A DNA stretch of 44,714 nt from Crocinitomicaceae bacterium (GCA_030830205.1 JAURNL010000118.1:1-44714), one strand, 5' to 3'; shown: positions 1 through 9,504, counted from the stretch's first letter. Notes: generated from the sequence alone by a model not told the origin. Made by a program: numbers and translations.

Positions 1-867
1 ACCTGACTCGCCAAAACTATCATTTACAGCAACATATTCTTGAGGCACAGGATATTGACGACTCAATACTTGTGAAACAGCCTCTCCTAAGCCTCCGTTC
101 ATCATATGCTCCTCTGCAGTGACTACACAGCCTGTTTTGCCAACAGATTTTAATATTGCGGCTTCATCGAGCGGCTTAATTGTATGCATATTGATCAATT
201 CTCCTGAGATACCAATAGCATGTAGCTCTTTAAGTGCCTCTATTGATTTCCAAACCATGTGTCCACAAGCAATAATGGTAACATCTGTGCCTTCTGCCAA
301 TACATCTGCTTTACCTATTACAAATGCTGCATCGGGCTTCACAAAAATTGGCATTACAGGGCGGCCAAAACGCAAATAAACCGGGCCCTCATGTGCGGCA
401 ATTGCAATTGTGGCTTGTTTAGTTTGATTAAAGTCTGCAGGAACAATAACGGTCATGTTTGGTAGCATGCGCATCATGCCGATATCTTCAAGGACTTGGT
501 GAGTTGCCCCATCTTCACCGAGCGTAAGACCAGCATGAGAAGCACAGATCTTGACATTCTTTTTGGAGTAGGCTACGGATTGACGGATTTGATCGTAAAC
601 ACGACCTGTTGAAAAATTAGCGAATGTCCCAGTAAAAGGAATTTTTCCACCAATGGTCATTCCGGCTGCTAGGCCAATCATATTTGCCTCTGCAATACCA
701 GTTTGAAAGAAACGATCAGGATACGCTTTTTGAAACGCATCCATTTTAAGAGAGCCCGTTAAATCTGCACAGAGTGCTACTACGTCGGGGTTTTGTTCGC
801 CTAAAACGGCCAAACCTTCTCCAAATCCCGAACGGGTGTCCTTATTTCCGAATACTTCAAATTCCAT
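1..867 (-). CDS. Transketolase, C-terminal (pyrimidine-binding) subunit, partial
   Basis: This is the second half of a split transketolase, which together with the N half at 2219-3061 would move two-carbon units between sugar phosphates in the non-oxidative pentose phosphate pathway. The 289 visible codons begin [14 protein letters not shown] at 867 and run off the left edge, so the C-terminal domain is missing from view. The stretch [14 protein letters not shown] carries the glutamate that activates thiamine diphosphate in this family. The start lies two bases after the TAA of the von Willebrand gene, so it is the third gene of a coupled operon. Two-gene transketolases are common in Bacteroidota and some other groups. 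The alternative, a 1-deoxyxylulose-5-phosphate synthase half, is unlikely because the N half at 2219 is typical transketolase. Confidence 0.93.
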   Translation of the reverse strand, partial: MEFEVFGNKDTRSGFGEGLAVLGEQNPDVVALCADLTGSLKMDAFQKAYPDRFFQTGIAEANMIGLAAGMTIGGKIPFTGTFANFSTGRVYDQIRQSVAYSKKNVKICASHAGLTLGEDGATHQVLEDIGMMRMLPNMTVIVPADFNQTKQATIAIAAHEGPVYLRFGRPVMPIFVKPDAAFVIGKADVLAEGTDVTIIACGHMVWKSIEALKELHAIGISGELINMHTIKPLDEAAILKSVGKTGCVVTAEEHMMNGGLGEAVSQVLSRQYPVPQEYVAVNDSFGESG

Positions 868-869
868 TT

Positions 870-2219
870 TTATAAAGTTAAATTAGTGATTTTAAGGGAT
901 GATATTGTGAATTTCTTCTCTTTAGTGTAAGTGCTTGAGCGTTGGTCCTTTTGCCGGTATACAACCTTGAACGTACCTGGTTGCAGGCGAATAGTACCTG
1001 CGGACTGATTGGATGGAAGGTCACAGACCCATTCCCATTGTCCGATATTTCGTTCATAAAATACCTGGCCAATTATACTTTTTGGAGCTTGATAAACAAA
1101 TTGACCTGCAGCAGGTATATCTATACTTGTTAGCTTGGATTGCTCAATTTTGACTTCTTTATAGGTTCGAGGGAGTGTTAATACTTCCAATTGATAGCTG
1201 CCAATCAAATATTTCTGAATCTCACCAAGTTGTTGAACATGGAGGGTTTTAGCATTTGATTCTTGTGTGATTCGCGTTTGTATCTGAGTACTTTCTGGAC
1301 TCTTTACAGATGTGATTTTAAGTTGACCCTGACCTGCAGCTATTTGAATTGTATTGTGGGTGTGCGGTATAATTGGAATGTTATTTTTAACAATTGAAGG
1401 GACTGTAGCCACTCGTAAATCATAACGTATTGAAGGGTCGAGTACAAGTGTATCTGGCAAACCTTTGCGATTGAGGGTATGAACAAATGTATATTTCAAG
1501 TCATTGGTGCCCGCCTCATAAAGAAACATACTCACATCTGTTTCTAGAGGTTTAGAATCAATCGTGTTGAGATTGATTTGAACAGTTGTATTTAAAAGAG
1601 CTTTGGACAAAATATTAGACAGTACATTTTCGAATGCAGCCTTACTCTCTGCATCCGTGTAACTTCCAATACACTCAAATTTATCTAGGTAACTCAGGTC
1701 CATACCAAGACCGATTACAAAAGGGGTGACCTTTACTCCTTTATCACGGAGTTTGCGGGCAATAAGACAAGGATCGTTGTCACAAGACTCGAGGCCATCG
1801 GTAATCAGGATGATGAAGTTTCTAGAGTTGGTGTCGGGAAAATCTTCAGCAGCGGCCTCAAGAGAACGTGCAATAGGCGTTGCTCCCTTAGCTTGCAATC
1901 CTTTAATTTTCATTTTGATTGGATCAATATTAGCTGGTCCAAAAGCAACTTCTAGTTTTGTGTCTTGGCAGTCTTGATAGGTATTAGTCACGTTTGATTG
2001 ATGGCCATATACCCGCAATGCTAGTTCTAAGTCCGGAACACCTCTCAAACTCTCGACGCTTTTGCTCAATACCTCCTTGGCCGCTGCCATACGCGTTTGA
2101 TTATTCCAATCTAGGTTCATGGAATTCGAGGCATCTAGTATAAAAAGAATACGCGTAGTGGTTTGGGTCCAGCCAAAACTGAATAAGGTCAGAAATAAAA
2201 GGGCCCAAATTGCTTTCAC
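870..2219 (-). CDS. Secreted von Willebrand factor A domain protein inside the transketolase operon
   Basis: A 449-residue exported protein. An N-terminal signal peptide ([19 protein letters not shown]) precedes a von Willebrand A domain at about residues 23-215. The metal-ion-dependent adhesion site is complete: D29-A-S31-N-S33, a threonine in KGATPIARS, and an aspartate in ITDGLESC. Residues 215-449 look like beta-rich repeats without a family I recognise. The start is GTG at 2217-2219 and shares one base with the TAG of the transketolase N gene (TAGTG); the stop is two bases before the transketolase C gene. Translation is therefore probably coupled to both neighbours. The family usually binds protein ligands through a divalent cation; the ligand here is unknown. 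Nothing in the protein suggests a link to sugar metabolism, so its position between two enzyme subunits is odd. Confidence 0.88.
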   Translation of the reverse strand: MKAIWALLFLTLFSFGWTQTTTRILFILDASNSMNLDWNNQTRMAAAKEVLSKSVESLRGVPDLELALRVYGHQSNVTNTYQDCQDTKLEVAFGPANIDPIKMKIKGLQAKGATPIARSLEAAAEDFPDTNSRNFIILITDGLESCDNDPCLIARKLRDKGVKVTPFVIGLGMDLSYLDKFECIGSYTDAESKAAFENVLSNILSKALLNTTVQINLNTIDSKPLETDVSMFLYEAGTNDLKYTFVHTLNRKGLPDTLVLDPSIRYDLRVATVPSIVKNNIPIIPHTHNTIQIAAGQGQLKITSVKSPESTQIQTRITQESNAKTLHVQQLGEIQKYLIGSYQLEVLTLPRTYKEVKIEQSKLTSIDIPAAGQFVYQAPKSIIGQVFYERNIGQWEWVCDLPSNQSAGTIRLQPGTFKVVYRQKDQRSSTYTKEKKFTISSLKITNLTL

Positions 2220-3061
2220 TAGTAATCTCCGAGTGTTTCTGAAAGTTGGTTAAGGGCAATTTGAAGCTGTTCTGCATTTGGGGCAACACCATGCCATTTG
2301 TGAGAGCCCATCATGTAGTCTACACCCTGACCCATTTCAGTTTTCATAATAATAACTACAGGTTTGCCATTTCCTGTCATGGCTTTTGCACGCTGCATTG
2401 TTGTGCGGATACTTTCAAAATCATGACCATCCATGTGTAAAACCTCCCAACCAAAAGCAGCCCATTTTTGGTGAAGATCTCCAAGTGAAAGTACGTCGTC
2501 GATATCACCATCAATTTGACGGCCATTCGCATCTATGGTTGCAATAATGTTGTCTACTTTATTGGCTGCAGCATACATAGCCGCTTCCCAAATTTGACCT
2601 TCTTGCAATTCGCCGTCACCATGCAGCGTATAAACAATAGTGGAGTCTTGATTGAGTTTTTTTATTTGAGCAGCGCCTACGCCAACAGAAAGCCCTTGAC
2701 CCAAGGAGCCTGAGGCCATTCTGACACCAGGAAGTTTTTTATCTGTGGATGGGTGGCCTTGTAAACGCGCGCCTAACTTTCTAAATGTTCCTAGCTCGGC
2801 TATCGGGAAATAACCTGCTCGCGCAAGCACGCTATACCAAACTGGAGATATATGTCCATTTGATAAAAAGAAAAGATCCTCGTGATGACCATCCATTTGA
2901 AAATCGGCAGCATTATGCTGCATTTGCTCAAAATATAAATAGGTGAGAAAGTCGGTGCAACCCAAAGAACCCCCTGGGTGACCTGAGTTGACAGCCGAAA
3001 CCATTCTAACTATATCTCTTCTTACTTGTGAGGCAATGCTTGCCAATGCTGTGTTTTCCAT
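2219..3061 (-). CDS. Transketolase, N-terminal (thiamine diphosphate-binding) subunit
   Basis: The first half of a split transketolase, 280 residues, cytoplasmic. The thiamine diphosphate motif is clear: GDG at 148-150, ELQEGQIWEA after it, and the closing asparagine in DANGRQIDG near 179. The substrate-channel motif SGHPGGSLG lies at 26-34. Length matches stand-alone N subunits; the missing half is at 1-867. It is the first gene of the operon, with a -7 box at 3088-3095. The TAG stop overlaps the GTG start of the von Willebrand gene by one base. The two halves must assemble to form the active site, since the cofactor lies at the interface of the two domains. Confidence 0.95.
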   Translation of the reverse strand: MENTALASIASQVRRDIVRMVSAVNSGHPGGSLGCTDFLTYLYFEQMQHNAADFQMDGHHEDLFFLSNGHISPVWYSVLARAGYFPIAELGTFRKLGARLQGHPSTDKKLPGVRMASGSLGQGLSVGVGAAQIKKLNQDSTIVYTLHGDGELQEGQIWEAAMYAAANKVDNIIATIDANGRQIDGDIDDVLSLGDLHQKWAAFGWEVLHMDGHDFESIRTTMQRAKAMTGNGKPVVIIMKTEMGQGVDYMMGSHKWHGVAPNAEQLQIALNQLSETLGDY

Positions 3062-3087
3062 GATAATTTATTGTACAAAAGGTCTTG

Positions 3088-3095
3088 CAAAGCTA
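3088..3095 (-). promoter_or_regulatory. Predicted -7 box for the transketolase operon
   Basis: Read on the minus strand this is TAGCTTTG, a perfect match to the Bacteroidota -7 consensus TANNTTTG. It lies 26 bases before the tktN start codon. I see no TTG at the usual distance upstream, so the -33 part is weak or absent. Confidence 0.6.
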
Positions 3096-3187
3096 CGTTT
3101 TATTAATTTAGTACTTGATTTAAAACTTTGAACATTTGACGCAACTTTTCAACGAGAATTAACGTCTTCTTTTGAATACCTCATCCT

Positions 3188-3586
3188 ATGAAATTTATTT
3201 ACACTCTACTTTTTACTTGTTTAAGCCTGTTTTCGTGGTCTCAATCCTCCTCCATCGATAATCAACTTAGCAAAAGCTATTCCAAAGATGAAATAGCTCA
3301 GTTTCGCAATGAAAACTCCCTACCTCTTTATGCTTATGCAATCGAGCATGCATGCTACCTTATCGATGCACCGCAAGGCAAAGACGTTGCTAACTTTAAA
3401 TCAATTCAGCTGAGCAAAAACCCAGCTGTTCCGATGGAAATTTCCAACGAACCCATCGTTTTTACAGATTTTGGTCTTCAAATTCTAGATCAAACACAAT
3501 ACTTTTTGGTAACAAATACCAATAAAATATTGGTAGTGAAATCCAAAAACATTCTCCAATTAGAAATGCAAAACCATAAAAAATGA
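3188..3586 (+). CDS. Small exported hypothetical protein coupled to a T9SS protein
   Basis: A 132-residue protein with a signal peptide (MKFIYTLLFTCLSLFSWSQ), so it is exported to the periplasm or beyond. The C-terminal part (about 85-125) is the most ordered looking, with EPIVFTDFGLQILD, then a short beta-strand series ending in KILVVKSK. There is no lipobox and no further membrane segment. Its TGA overlaps the ATG of the next gene (ATGA at 3583-3586), so the two are probably translated together. I do not recognise a characterised family. From context it may help export or anchoring of the T9SS type B protein downstream; this is inference only. Confidence 0.8.
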   Translation: MKFIYTLLFTCLSLFSWSQSSSIDNQLSKSYSKDEIAQFRNENSLPLYAYAIEHACYLIDAPQGKDVANFKSIQLSKNPAVPMEISNEPIVFTDFGLQILDQTQYFLVTNTNKILVVKSKNILQLEMQNHKK

Positions 3587-6051
3587 GACGTCTCCTACTC
3601 GCACTCATCGTTCTTATTAGTCTCAGTAGTGGTCTAAATGCGCAAGTTACCCTTGAACTCACCGGGCCAGATTATGGTCAAACGAATCCGCTCAACTGTG
3701 CCGGAATTGTTCCAACTGGTGGCACTAATTTTATTGATGGACCAGCCAACTATGCGCCAAACATGGACGAAACTTTAGTGCTTTGTCCTGATCTCAATCA
3801 AGGCTCCAAAGTTTCCATTGCCTTTGCGACAAATATTGGCTTTGAGTGGGACGTTCATCCAACAGATACCCTTTATATTTTTGATGGGCCATCAACTGCT
3901 GCCCCACTCATCGGTGCTTACAATAGCGGAACACATCCAGTTGGTTTATTTGCACAGGCTTCATGGAATAACCCTACGGGTTGTCTCACTTTGCGTTTTC
4001 GTTCAAACGGAGCAAATGAAGGAACAGGCTGGGTTGCAAACGTTGCTTGTGGTAATCCACCACAACCAATTGAACCTCATGTTGAAGCCTTCAGAAATGG
4101 CGGAGGTGTCAACATCATGAATCCGCTTGACACCGGTTTTGTTGACCTCTGTCCGGGTGATAGCGTATTGCTTAAAGCACTACCCAATTTCCCTTACTCA
4201 TTGGAAAACACAAATACTGGCTATTCGCAAACCAATACCAATTGCACCTTTACTTGGACGATTGGTGGTGTTGGACAATTCACCGGAGATCAAATTTGGT
4301 TTAGCCCTACCGCAAATACAGGTTATTACGTAGATCTTGCAATTACTGATCAGTTTCCTCAAACCATTCATACCAATTTCAAAATCCGCGTATCCATACC
4401 ACCTGTTTTTACCGGAACTGGGCCTTTAGAAGATACCGTATGTCTTGGGCAAAATTCTTATCTCATAGGCGGAGTAACACCACAAGATACCGTTGGTATT
4501 GAAATTCCTGGCGGTACTTTCCAAATTGGAGGCACCTTTGCAGGCCTGACCTTTTTACCCGATGGCGCTGGTCAAATGTATCAGACGTCTATCCCTATGT
4601 CTGGCTTTGATACCACAGCAGTTATTACCTCAGGTGCAGACATCGAACAAGTTTGTCTAGACATTGAGCACTCTTACATCGGTGACTTAGAAATCACTCT
4701 TACTTGTCCAAATGGAACTACCGTTTCCATAATGAATGCATATAACGGCACTCCCTTCGGTTGGAATGCACTTGTCCCTGGTGGATGTGGTAACGGAATT
4801 GGCACTTTCTTAGGAAACGACACCAACATTGACGGAGGTAATCCTGGATCACCAGTTTGGAGCTATTGTTTTTCCTCTACGAACAATACCTTCAATACCA
4901 TTTGTGCTGAAAACGCGGCAGGAAACACCGTGATCAATGATTATGGTTTCAGCTCAATGAACCCAAATGGTGTCTATTTACCAGATGGAGATTTCAATCA
5001 ATTTGCAGGTTGTCCGGTAAACGGCAACTGGACCATCACCGTTCAAGATAATCAAGGTATTGATGATGGTTATATTTTTTCTTGGGGCATTTACTTTAAT
5101 TCTGCACTATATCCTGAAAGCGAAGGTTATCAGAATTACGTAGTTAGTGAAGGTTGGATGTCTGACCCAACTATCATCTCCGGACAAAACGACACACTCA
5201 TTGTTATTCAGCCTAATGTTGCTGGAATTACCAATTATACATATAGTATTACAGATAATTTTGGTTGTAACTATGACACCACAGTTTCTTTTGTTGTTTT
5301 GCCAGGCCCAGCAATTTTTTCTGATACCGCCGTATGTCACTACAGCTATTTTGTTGGTAATACCCAAGCATACGCCGGCGGCCAATGGTATGCACTCGAT
5401 ACTGCAGTTCACTTCATGCCGAGTAATTTAGTAGATAACCCCGAAATCATGACCTATAATATGGGGGGTGTTTTCCCCGTATTTTATGTGGATAATGCAT
5501 GTCAAGATACGGTAGCGGCTAGTATAGAATTCATGCCCTATGTCTATGTCGCTATATTGGATTCTGCCATATGTCAGGGCTCAAGTTTATGGCTCAATCC
5601 TTATGTAATCAATACTACCCCGCTCCAAAGCGGCTATAGCCCGCCTATTAATGGTCAATGGTGGGATGGCAGTACCGATGTGCCTAGGTTGGCCACTGAA
5701 GCAGGAAATTATATTTATACCGCCCAAAATTCTTGTAACAGCATTAGCGACACAGCTAATATTACCTACAAACCATGTGACATCACTGCTCCTAACGTTG
5801 TAGTGCTTTCTTCACAAACAGGAAATGAAGCATTTTTTGTCAATTACGAAGGTATTGCCACTTTTAACTGTACAATTCTCAATCGATGGGGTAATGTGAT
5901 TTATGAATATACAAACCCATCTGACAAATGGTACGGTAAAACGTTAGCTGGCGATGTTGTGGAGGAGGGTACTTACTTTTACCGAATCGATGCAACCCTT
6001 GATGGTGGAATCGAAATTCAAAAACACGGATTTATCGTGTTGAAGTACTAA
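3583..6051 (+). CDS. T9SS type B secreted protein with CUB-like and proprotein-convertase P domains
   Basis: An 822-residue cell-surface or secreted protein. After the signal peptide (MRRLLLALIVLISLSSGLNAQ) comes a CUB-like region at about 25-155 (DTLYIFDGPS, then a cysteine before LRFRSNG). A P-domain follows at about 325-510, marked by IEHSYIGDLEITLTCPNG and GNWTITVQDNQGIDDG, a fold usually attached to subtilisin-type proteases. No protease domain is present. The last 80 residues form a gliding-motility-associated (CHU_C type) tail: FNCTILNRWGNVIYEY, then WYGK, GTYFYRIDA and a terminal FIVLKY. That is the type B sorting signal for T9SS. The protein is rich in N, T, G and cysteine, as in adhesins of this group. 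The gene overlaps the upstream small gene by four bases. Role: probably surface binding; ligand unknown. Confidence 0.9.
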   Translation: MRRLLLALIVLISLSSGLNAQVTLELTGPDYGQTNPLNCAGIVPTGGTNFIDGPANYAPNMDETLVLCPDLNQGSKVSIAFATNIGFEWDVHPTDTLYIFDGPSTAAPLIGAYNSGTHPVGLFAQASWNNPTGCLTLRFRSNGANEGTGWVANVACGNPPQPIEPHVEAFRNGGGVNIMNPLDTGFVDLCPGDSVLLKALPNFPYSLENTNTGYSQTNTNCTFTWTIGGVGQFTGDQIWFSPTANTGYYVDLAITDQFPQTIHTNFKIRVSIPPVFTGTGPLEDTVCLGQNSYLIGGVTPQDTVGIEIPGGTFQIGGTFAGLTFLPDGAGQMYQTSIPMSGFDTTAVITSGADIEQVCLDIEHSYIGDLEITLTCPNGTTVSIMNAYNGTPFGWNALVPGGCGNGIGTFLGNDTNIDGGNPGSPVWSYCFSSTNNTFNTICAENAAGNTVINDYGFSSMNPNGVYLPDGDFNQFAGCPVNGNWTITVQDNQGIDDGYIFSWGIYFNSALYPESEGYQNYVVSEGWMSDPTIISGQNDTLIVIQPNVAGITNYTYSITDNFGCNYDTTVSFVVLPGPAIFSDTAVCHYSYFVGNTQAYAGGQWYALDTAVHFMPSNLVDNPEIMTYNMGGVFPVFYVDNACQDTVAASIEFMPYVYVAILDSAICQGSSLWLNPYVINTTPLQSGYSPPINGQWWDGSTDVPRLATEAGNYIYTAQNSCNSISDTANITYKPCDITAPNVVVLSSQTGNEAFFVNYEGIATFNCTILNRWGNVIYEYTNPSDKWYGKTLAGDVVEEGTYFYRIDATLDGGIEIQKHGFIVLKY

Positions 6052-6058
6052 CATTGAT

Positions 6059-6066
6059 TATTTTTG
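6059..6066 (+). promoter_or_regulatory. Predicted -7 box for hutU
   Basis: TATTTTTG matches TANNTTTG perfectly and ends 16 bases before the hutU ATG. A TTG lies at 6040-6042 with a 16-base spacer, slightly short for a Bacteroidota -33 box. The box sits just beyond the stop of the preceding gene, so hutU can be transcribed on its own. Confidence 0.55.
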
Positions 6067-6082
6067 TGGCAAAACAATTCAA

Positions 6083-8083
6083 ATGATCAGTTTTGCCGAC
6101 GAAATCAGACAAGGAATTCCATCTGAACTACCAAGTTCAAAAACTTGGAATGCAACAATAAATCATGCCCCTAAGCGCAAAGAAATTCTCAGCACTAATG
6201 AAAAGAAGCTGGCAATTGCCAATGCCTTACGCTATTTCCCCAAAGAACAACATGCCATTTTAGCCCAAGAATTTGCCCAAGAATTGAAAGATTTCGGGCG
6301 AATCTATATGTTTAGGTACATGCCTGAAAACCCCATATATGCAAGGCCAATTGACCAATACCCAGGGAATTCATTGCAAGCTAAGGCAATTATGCTCATG
6401 ATTCAAAATAATCTTGATCATCGCGTTGCACAACATCCACATGAACTCATTACCTATGGAGGAAATGGAGCTGTTTTTCAAAACTGGATACAATATTGTT
6501 TGGTAATGAAATATCTATCAGAAATGACAGATGAGCAAACATTGGTAATGTATTCTGGACACCCAATGGGTTTATTCCCTTCGCATCCAAATGCTCCACG
6601 AGTAGTAGTTACCAATGGTATGATGATTCCGAACTACTCCAAACCAGATGATTGGGAGAAATTCAATGCTTTGGGTGTCACCCAATACGGCCAAATGACT
6701 GCTGGATCTTACATGTATATTGGCCCACAAGGAATTGTACACGGTACAACTATTACTGTTCTCAATGCGGTAAGGCGCTTAGCTAAAACCCGCGATGACA
6801 TTAAAGGCAAATTATTTTTAACCGCTGGATTAGGTGGCATGTCTGGAGCGCAGCCAAAAGCAGGGAATATTGCCGGTGTAATATCGGTAACCGCAGAAGT
6901 TAATCCAAAAGCAGCGCATACACGTCACGAACAAGGGTGGGTAGATGAAATCATTACTGATTTAGACCATCTTGTGACACGTGTAAAACAAGCACAGACG
7001 CAAAAAGAAGTCGTTTCAATCGCCTACTTAGGAAATGTTGTAGACGTTTGGGAGAAATTTGATCAAACAGGTGTACATGTTGACCTAGGTTCGGATCAAA
7101 CCTCTCTACACAATCCATGGGCTGGAGGTTATTACCCCGCAGGTTTGAGTTTTGACGAAGCGAACGATATGATGGCAAATGATCCTGAACAATTTAAAAC
7201 ATATGTTCAAGATAGTTTACGCAGGCATGCTGCAGCAGTCAATAAGCATACGACAAAGGGAACCTATTTCTTTGATTACGGAAACGCATTCTTACTTGAA
7301 TCTTCAAGAGCTGGAGGTGAAGTAATGGCTGAGAATCAAATCGATTTCAAATACCCCTCTTACATACAAGATATCTTAGGGCCCATGTGTTTTGATTTTG
7401 GATTCGGTCCTTTCCGTTGGGTATGTGCAAGTGGTAAGCCTGAAGACCTCGAAAAAACAGATGCAATTGCTTGTGCTGTTCTCGAGCAAATGATGCAAGA
7501 AAGTCCAGCTGAAATCCAGCAACAAATGGCAGATAACATCCAATGGATCAAAGGAGCACAAGAAAATAAACTCGTTGTAGGCTCACAAGCACGGATTTTA
7601 TACGCTGATGCAGAAGGTCGAATGCGCATTGCTGCAGCCTTTAACAAAGCCATTGCCAGTGGTGTAATTGGTCCTGTTATTTTAGGTAGAGATCACCATG
7701 ATGTTTCCGGAACAGACTCTCCTTACCGTGAAACATCCAATATATACGACGGCTCACGCTTTACTGCAGATATGGCCATCCAAAACGTGATTGGTGATAG
7801 CTTCCGAGGAGCAACTTGGGTGAGCATTCACAATGGCGGTGGTGTTGGTTGGGGTGAAGTTATCAATGGTGGATTTGGCATGTTATTAGACGGATCTGAG
7901 CAAGCACAACGAAATCTCACTAGTATGCTGCATTGGGATGTAAATAACGGTATCGCGCGTCGCAATTGGGCGCGTAATGAAAATGCAATTTTTGCGATTA
8001 AACGAGCTATGGAATCCGAACCGCTTCTGAAGGTGACACTACCCAATTTAGTAGATGAAAATCTTTTGGAAGATCTCTTTTAA
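6083..8083 (+). CDS. hutU: Urocanate hydratase (urocanase)
   Basis: Converts urocanate to 4-imidazolone-5-propionate, the second step of histidine breakdown, in the cytoplasm with tightly bound NAD+. The family blocks are plain: YGGNGAVFQNW, MYSGHPMGLFPS, the NAD-binding glycine-rich stretch GLGGMSGAQPKAGN, and the active-site cysteine block FGFGPFRWVCASGKPEDL. At 666 residues it is longer than the roughly 550-residue enzymes of Bacillus or Pseudomonas and looks like the long form seen in many Bacteroidota. The other histidine-use genes (hutH, hutI, hutG) are not in this window, so the pathway is dispersed or the rest lies elsewhere. It has its own predicted promoter and converges on the phosphatase gene at 8102, with 18 bases between the stops and no obvious terminator. 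Confidence 0.97.
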   Translation: MISFADEIRQGIPSELPSSKTWNATINHAPKRKEILSTNEKKLAIANALRYFPKEQHAILAQEFAQELKDFGRIYMFRYMPENPIYARPIDQYPGNSLQAKAIMLMIQNNLDHRVAQHPHELITYGGNGAVFQNWIQYCLVMKYLSEMTDEQTLVMYSGHPMGLFPSHPNAPRVVVTNGMMIPNYSKPDDWEKFNALGVTQYGQMTAGSYMYIGPQGIVHGTTITVLNAVRRLAKTRDDIKGKLFLTAGLGGMSGAQPKAGNIAGVISVTAEVNPKAAHTRHEQGWVDEIITDLDHLVTRVKQAQTQKEVVSIAYLGNVVDVWEKFDQTGVHVDLGSDQTSLHNPWAGGYYPAGLSFDEANDMMANDPEQFKTYVQDSLRRHAAAVNKHTTKGTYFFDYGNAFLLESSRAGGEVMAENQIDFKYPSYIQDILGPMCFDFGFGPFRWVCASGKPEDLEKTDAIACAVLEQMMQESPAEIQQQMADNIQWIKGAQENKLVVGSQARILYADAEGRMRIAAAFNKAIASGVIGPVILGRDHHDVSGTDSPYRETSNIYDGSRFTADMAIQNVIGDSFRGATWVSIHNGGGVGWGEVINGGFGMLLDGSEQAQRNLTSMLHWDVNNGIARRNWARNENAIFAIKRAMESEPLLKVTLPNLVDENLLEDLF

Positions 8084-8101
8084 GCAGCAAACTCCACATT
8101 T

Positions 8102-9046
8102 TTATTTTATGGGGAAGGCTTCTTGAAGAAATGCTCCTTTACTTGTTGGCATTTCAAAATGAAAAATAGTTGCAATTGTTTTTGAGATGTCGATCATGTC
8201 AGTTTTCTTAGCAACAATCACTCCTTTAGGAGTGTCCGGACCCAAGACTAACAGAGAAATGTGCCGACAACCAGCACATCGGCATCCATGATTTACAAAT
8301 CCAGAACGCACCCCATCAAGGTGACGACCATGATCATTGGTAATCATTAAGGTAGTTTGATCCTTTAGTAGTGGGTTTGCCTGGATCATTTCCCATAACT
8401 GAGCTGCATAGGTGTCCGATTGTGTGATGGCCTCTAAATATTTATCCCAATTGTTTGCATGACCGTATACGTCTACAGCCAACAGATTGATTAGTAGTAG
8501 CTGAGGAGGATTTTGACTCTGAACCAAAGCTGATACCTTAGCAAAAGTTTTATCATCCCGACCATAGCCTAGACCGTTTCCGTTTGGACCACAATAGGTG
8601 CTTGCTACATACTGATTGTGCCACTTTTTATGTTTGGTATTTACTAAGACATCTAACTTGCCTTTGCTCGCCACTACATAAGCAGCACTAGCATCCTGAT
8701 TAGTTGCCTTAAGAAAATACTGAAATATAGAGGGTTGTTTGGGTAATGTTGTACCCGAATTGGAGATGCGTTGATAGTTCCCAGTCACGATTGCCGCATG
8801 ACCAGGTACTGTAAAAGTGGGGCCATTGTTTTGGAAGTTTGCATAGAATGTTCCTTCTTTTTTAAGCGAGTCACACAGAATTGGGCTGTATTTACAATTC
8901 TGTTCGCCGTAGGTTTCTGAATACCTTGGACCGTCAATCACAAGAATATATACAAATTTAGTATTGAAGCTATGGTCAAAGACTTGACTAAAAGCTTGAC
9001 CTGTAATACCAAAAAAGCAAAAGAGAATGAGGAAATTGACTTTCAT
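8102..9046 (-). CDS. Secreted alkaline-phosphatase-superfamily hydrolase (phosphodiesterase/nucleotide pyrophosphatase type)
   Basis: A 314-residue exported enzyme with signal peptide MKVNFLILFCFFGITGQAFS. The metal and nucleophile residues of the superfamily are visible: D38 in VIDGPRYS, the probable nucleophile T79 in TFTVPGHAAIVTG, D192 and H196 in AVDVYGHANN, D238 and H239 in ITNDHGRH, and H253 in FVNHG. This is the two-metal pattern of type I phosphodiesterases, so it should cleave phosphate esters outside the cytoplasm; the substrate cannot be read from sequence. An unusual CRCAGC cluster (C255, C257, C260) between H253 and H262 sits beside the active site. A -7 box ends four bases before the ATG. 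It is transcribed away from the suf operon. Confidence 0.87.
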   Translation of the reverse strand: MKVNFLILFCFFGITGQAFSQVFDHSFNTKFVYILVIDGPRYSETYGEQNCKYSPILCDSLKKEGTFYANFQNNGPTFTVPGHAAIVTGNYQRISNSGTTLPKQPSIFQYFLKATNQDASAAYVVASKGKLDVLVNTKHKKWHNQYVASTYCGPNGNGLGYGRDDKTFAKVSALVQSQNPPQLLLINLLAVDVYGHANNWDKYLEAITQSDTYAAQLWEMIQANPLLKDQTTLMITNDHGRHLDGVRSGFVNHGCRCAGCRHISLLVLGPDTPKGVIVAKKTDMIDISKTIATIFHFEMPTSKGAFLQEAFPIK

Positions 9047-9050
9047 CTGC

Positions 9051-9058
9051 CAAAATTA
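9051..9058 (-). promoter_or_regulatory. Predicted -7 box four bases before the phosphatase start (leaderless type)
   Basis: On the minus strand this reads TAATTTTG, then GCAG, then ATG. With a transcription start four to seven bases after the box, the mRNA would begin at or next to the start codon. No TTG at the expected -33 distance. Confidence 0.55.
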
Positions 9059-9100
9059 AGTAGAATCTCAAACAAGCCTTGAATTTCTTTGTTTAATTCT

Positions 9101-9132
9101 TTGGATGAAATACCATTAAAGTGGTAAATTTG
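9101..9132 (+). promoter_or_regulatory. Predicted suf operon promoter
   Basis: TTG at 9101-9103 (TTTG from 9100), a 21-base spacer, then TAAATTTG at 9125-9132. Both elements match the Bacteroidota housekeeping consensus, making this one of the two best complete promoters in the window. The leader to the sufA ATG at 9179 would be about 40 bases, and it is A/T rich without a Shine-Dalgarno sequence. Confidence 0.72.
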
Positions 9133-9178
9133 CACCAAATAAAGTGTTTTATTTATAATTAATCTAAATAAAAACGAG

Positions 9179-9502
9179 ATGCTAACTGTTACTGATGCCG
9201 CCAAAAAACAAGCGCTTCGCCTTATGGAAGACGAGCAAAAAGATGGATTCTTTATTCGTGTAGGTGTACAAGGAGGAGGCTGTTCGGGTCTAATGTATCA
9301 ACTTACCTTTGATAATCAAGAAAATGAAGGAGATATGTCCTTTGAAAATAATGGCGTAAAAGTTGTTGTTGATAAAAAGAGCTACCTCTACTTAGTCGGA
9401 ACCACACTAGATTTCTCTGGTGGGCTAAACGGTAAGGGTTTCGTATTTCAGAATCCCAATGCTGATCGAACATGTGGTTGTGGTGAATCTTTTTCTGTAT
9501 AA
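9179..9502 (+). CDS. sufA: SufA/IscA-type iron-sulfur carrier protein
   Basis: A 107-residue A-type carrier that accepts clusters from the SufBCD scaffold and passes them to target proteins in the cytoplasm. The three cysteines of the family are in place: C35 in GGGCSGL, and C99 and C101 in TCGCGESF near the C-terminus. Length is typical. It leads the operon sufA-sufB-sufC-sufD, with sufB beginning two bases after its stop, and has a well-formed promoter 46 bases upstream. Neither sufS nor sufE, the sulfur donors, follows within this window. Confidence 0.95.
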   Translation: MLTVTDAAKKQALRLMEDEQKDGFFIRVGVQGGGCSGLMYQLTFDNQENEGDMSFENNGVKVVVDKKSYLYLVGTTLDFSGGLNGKGFVFQNPNADRTCGCGESFSV

Positions 9503-9504
9503 TT

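Noticed and set aside
119-465. Open frames on the plus strand over the transketolase C gene
   Set aside because: They lie antisense to a conserved enzyme and encode no recognisable protein.
6083-8083. Long urocanase as a domain fusion
   Set aside because: The whole length reads as urocanase, and long forms of about this size occur in Bacteroidota; no extra domain is visible.
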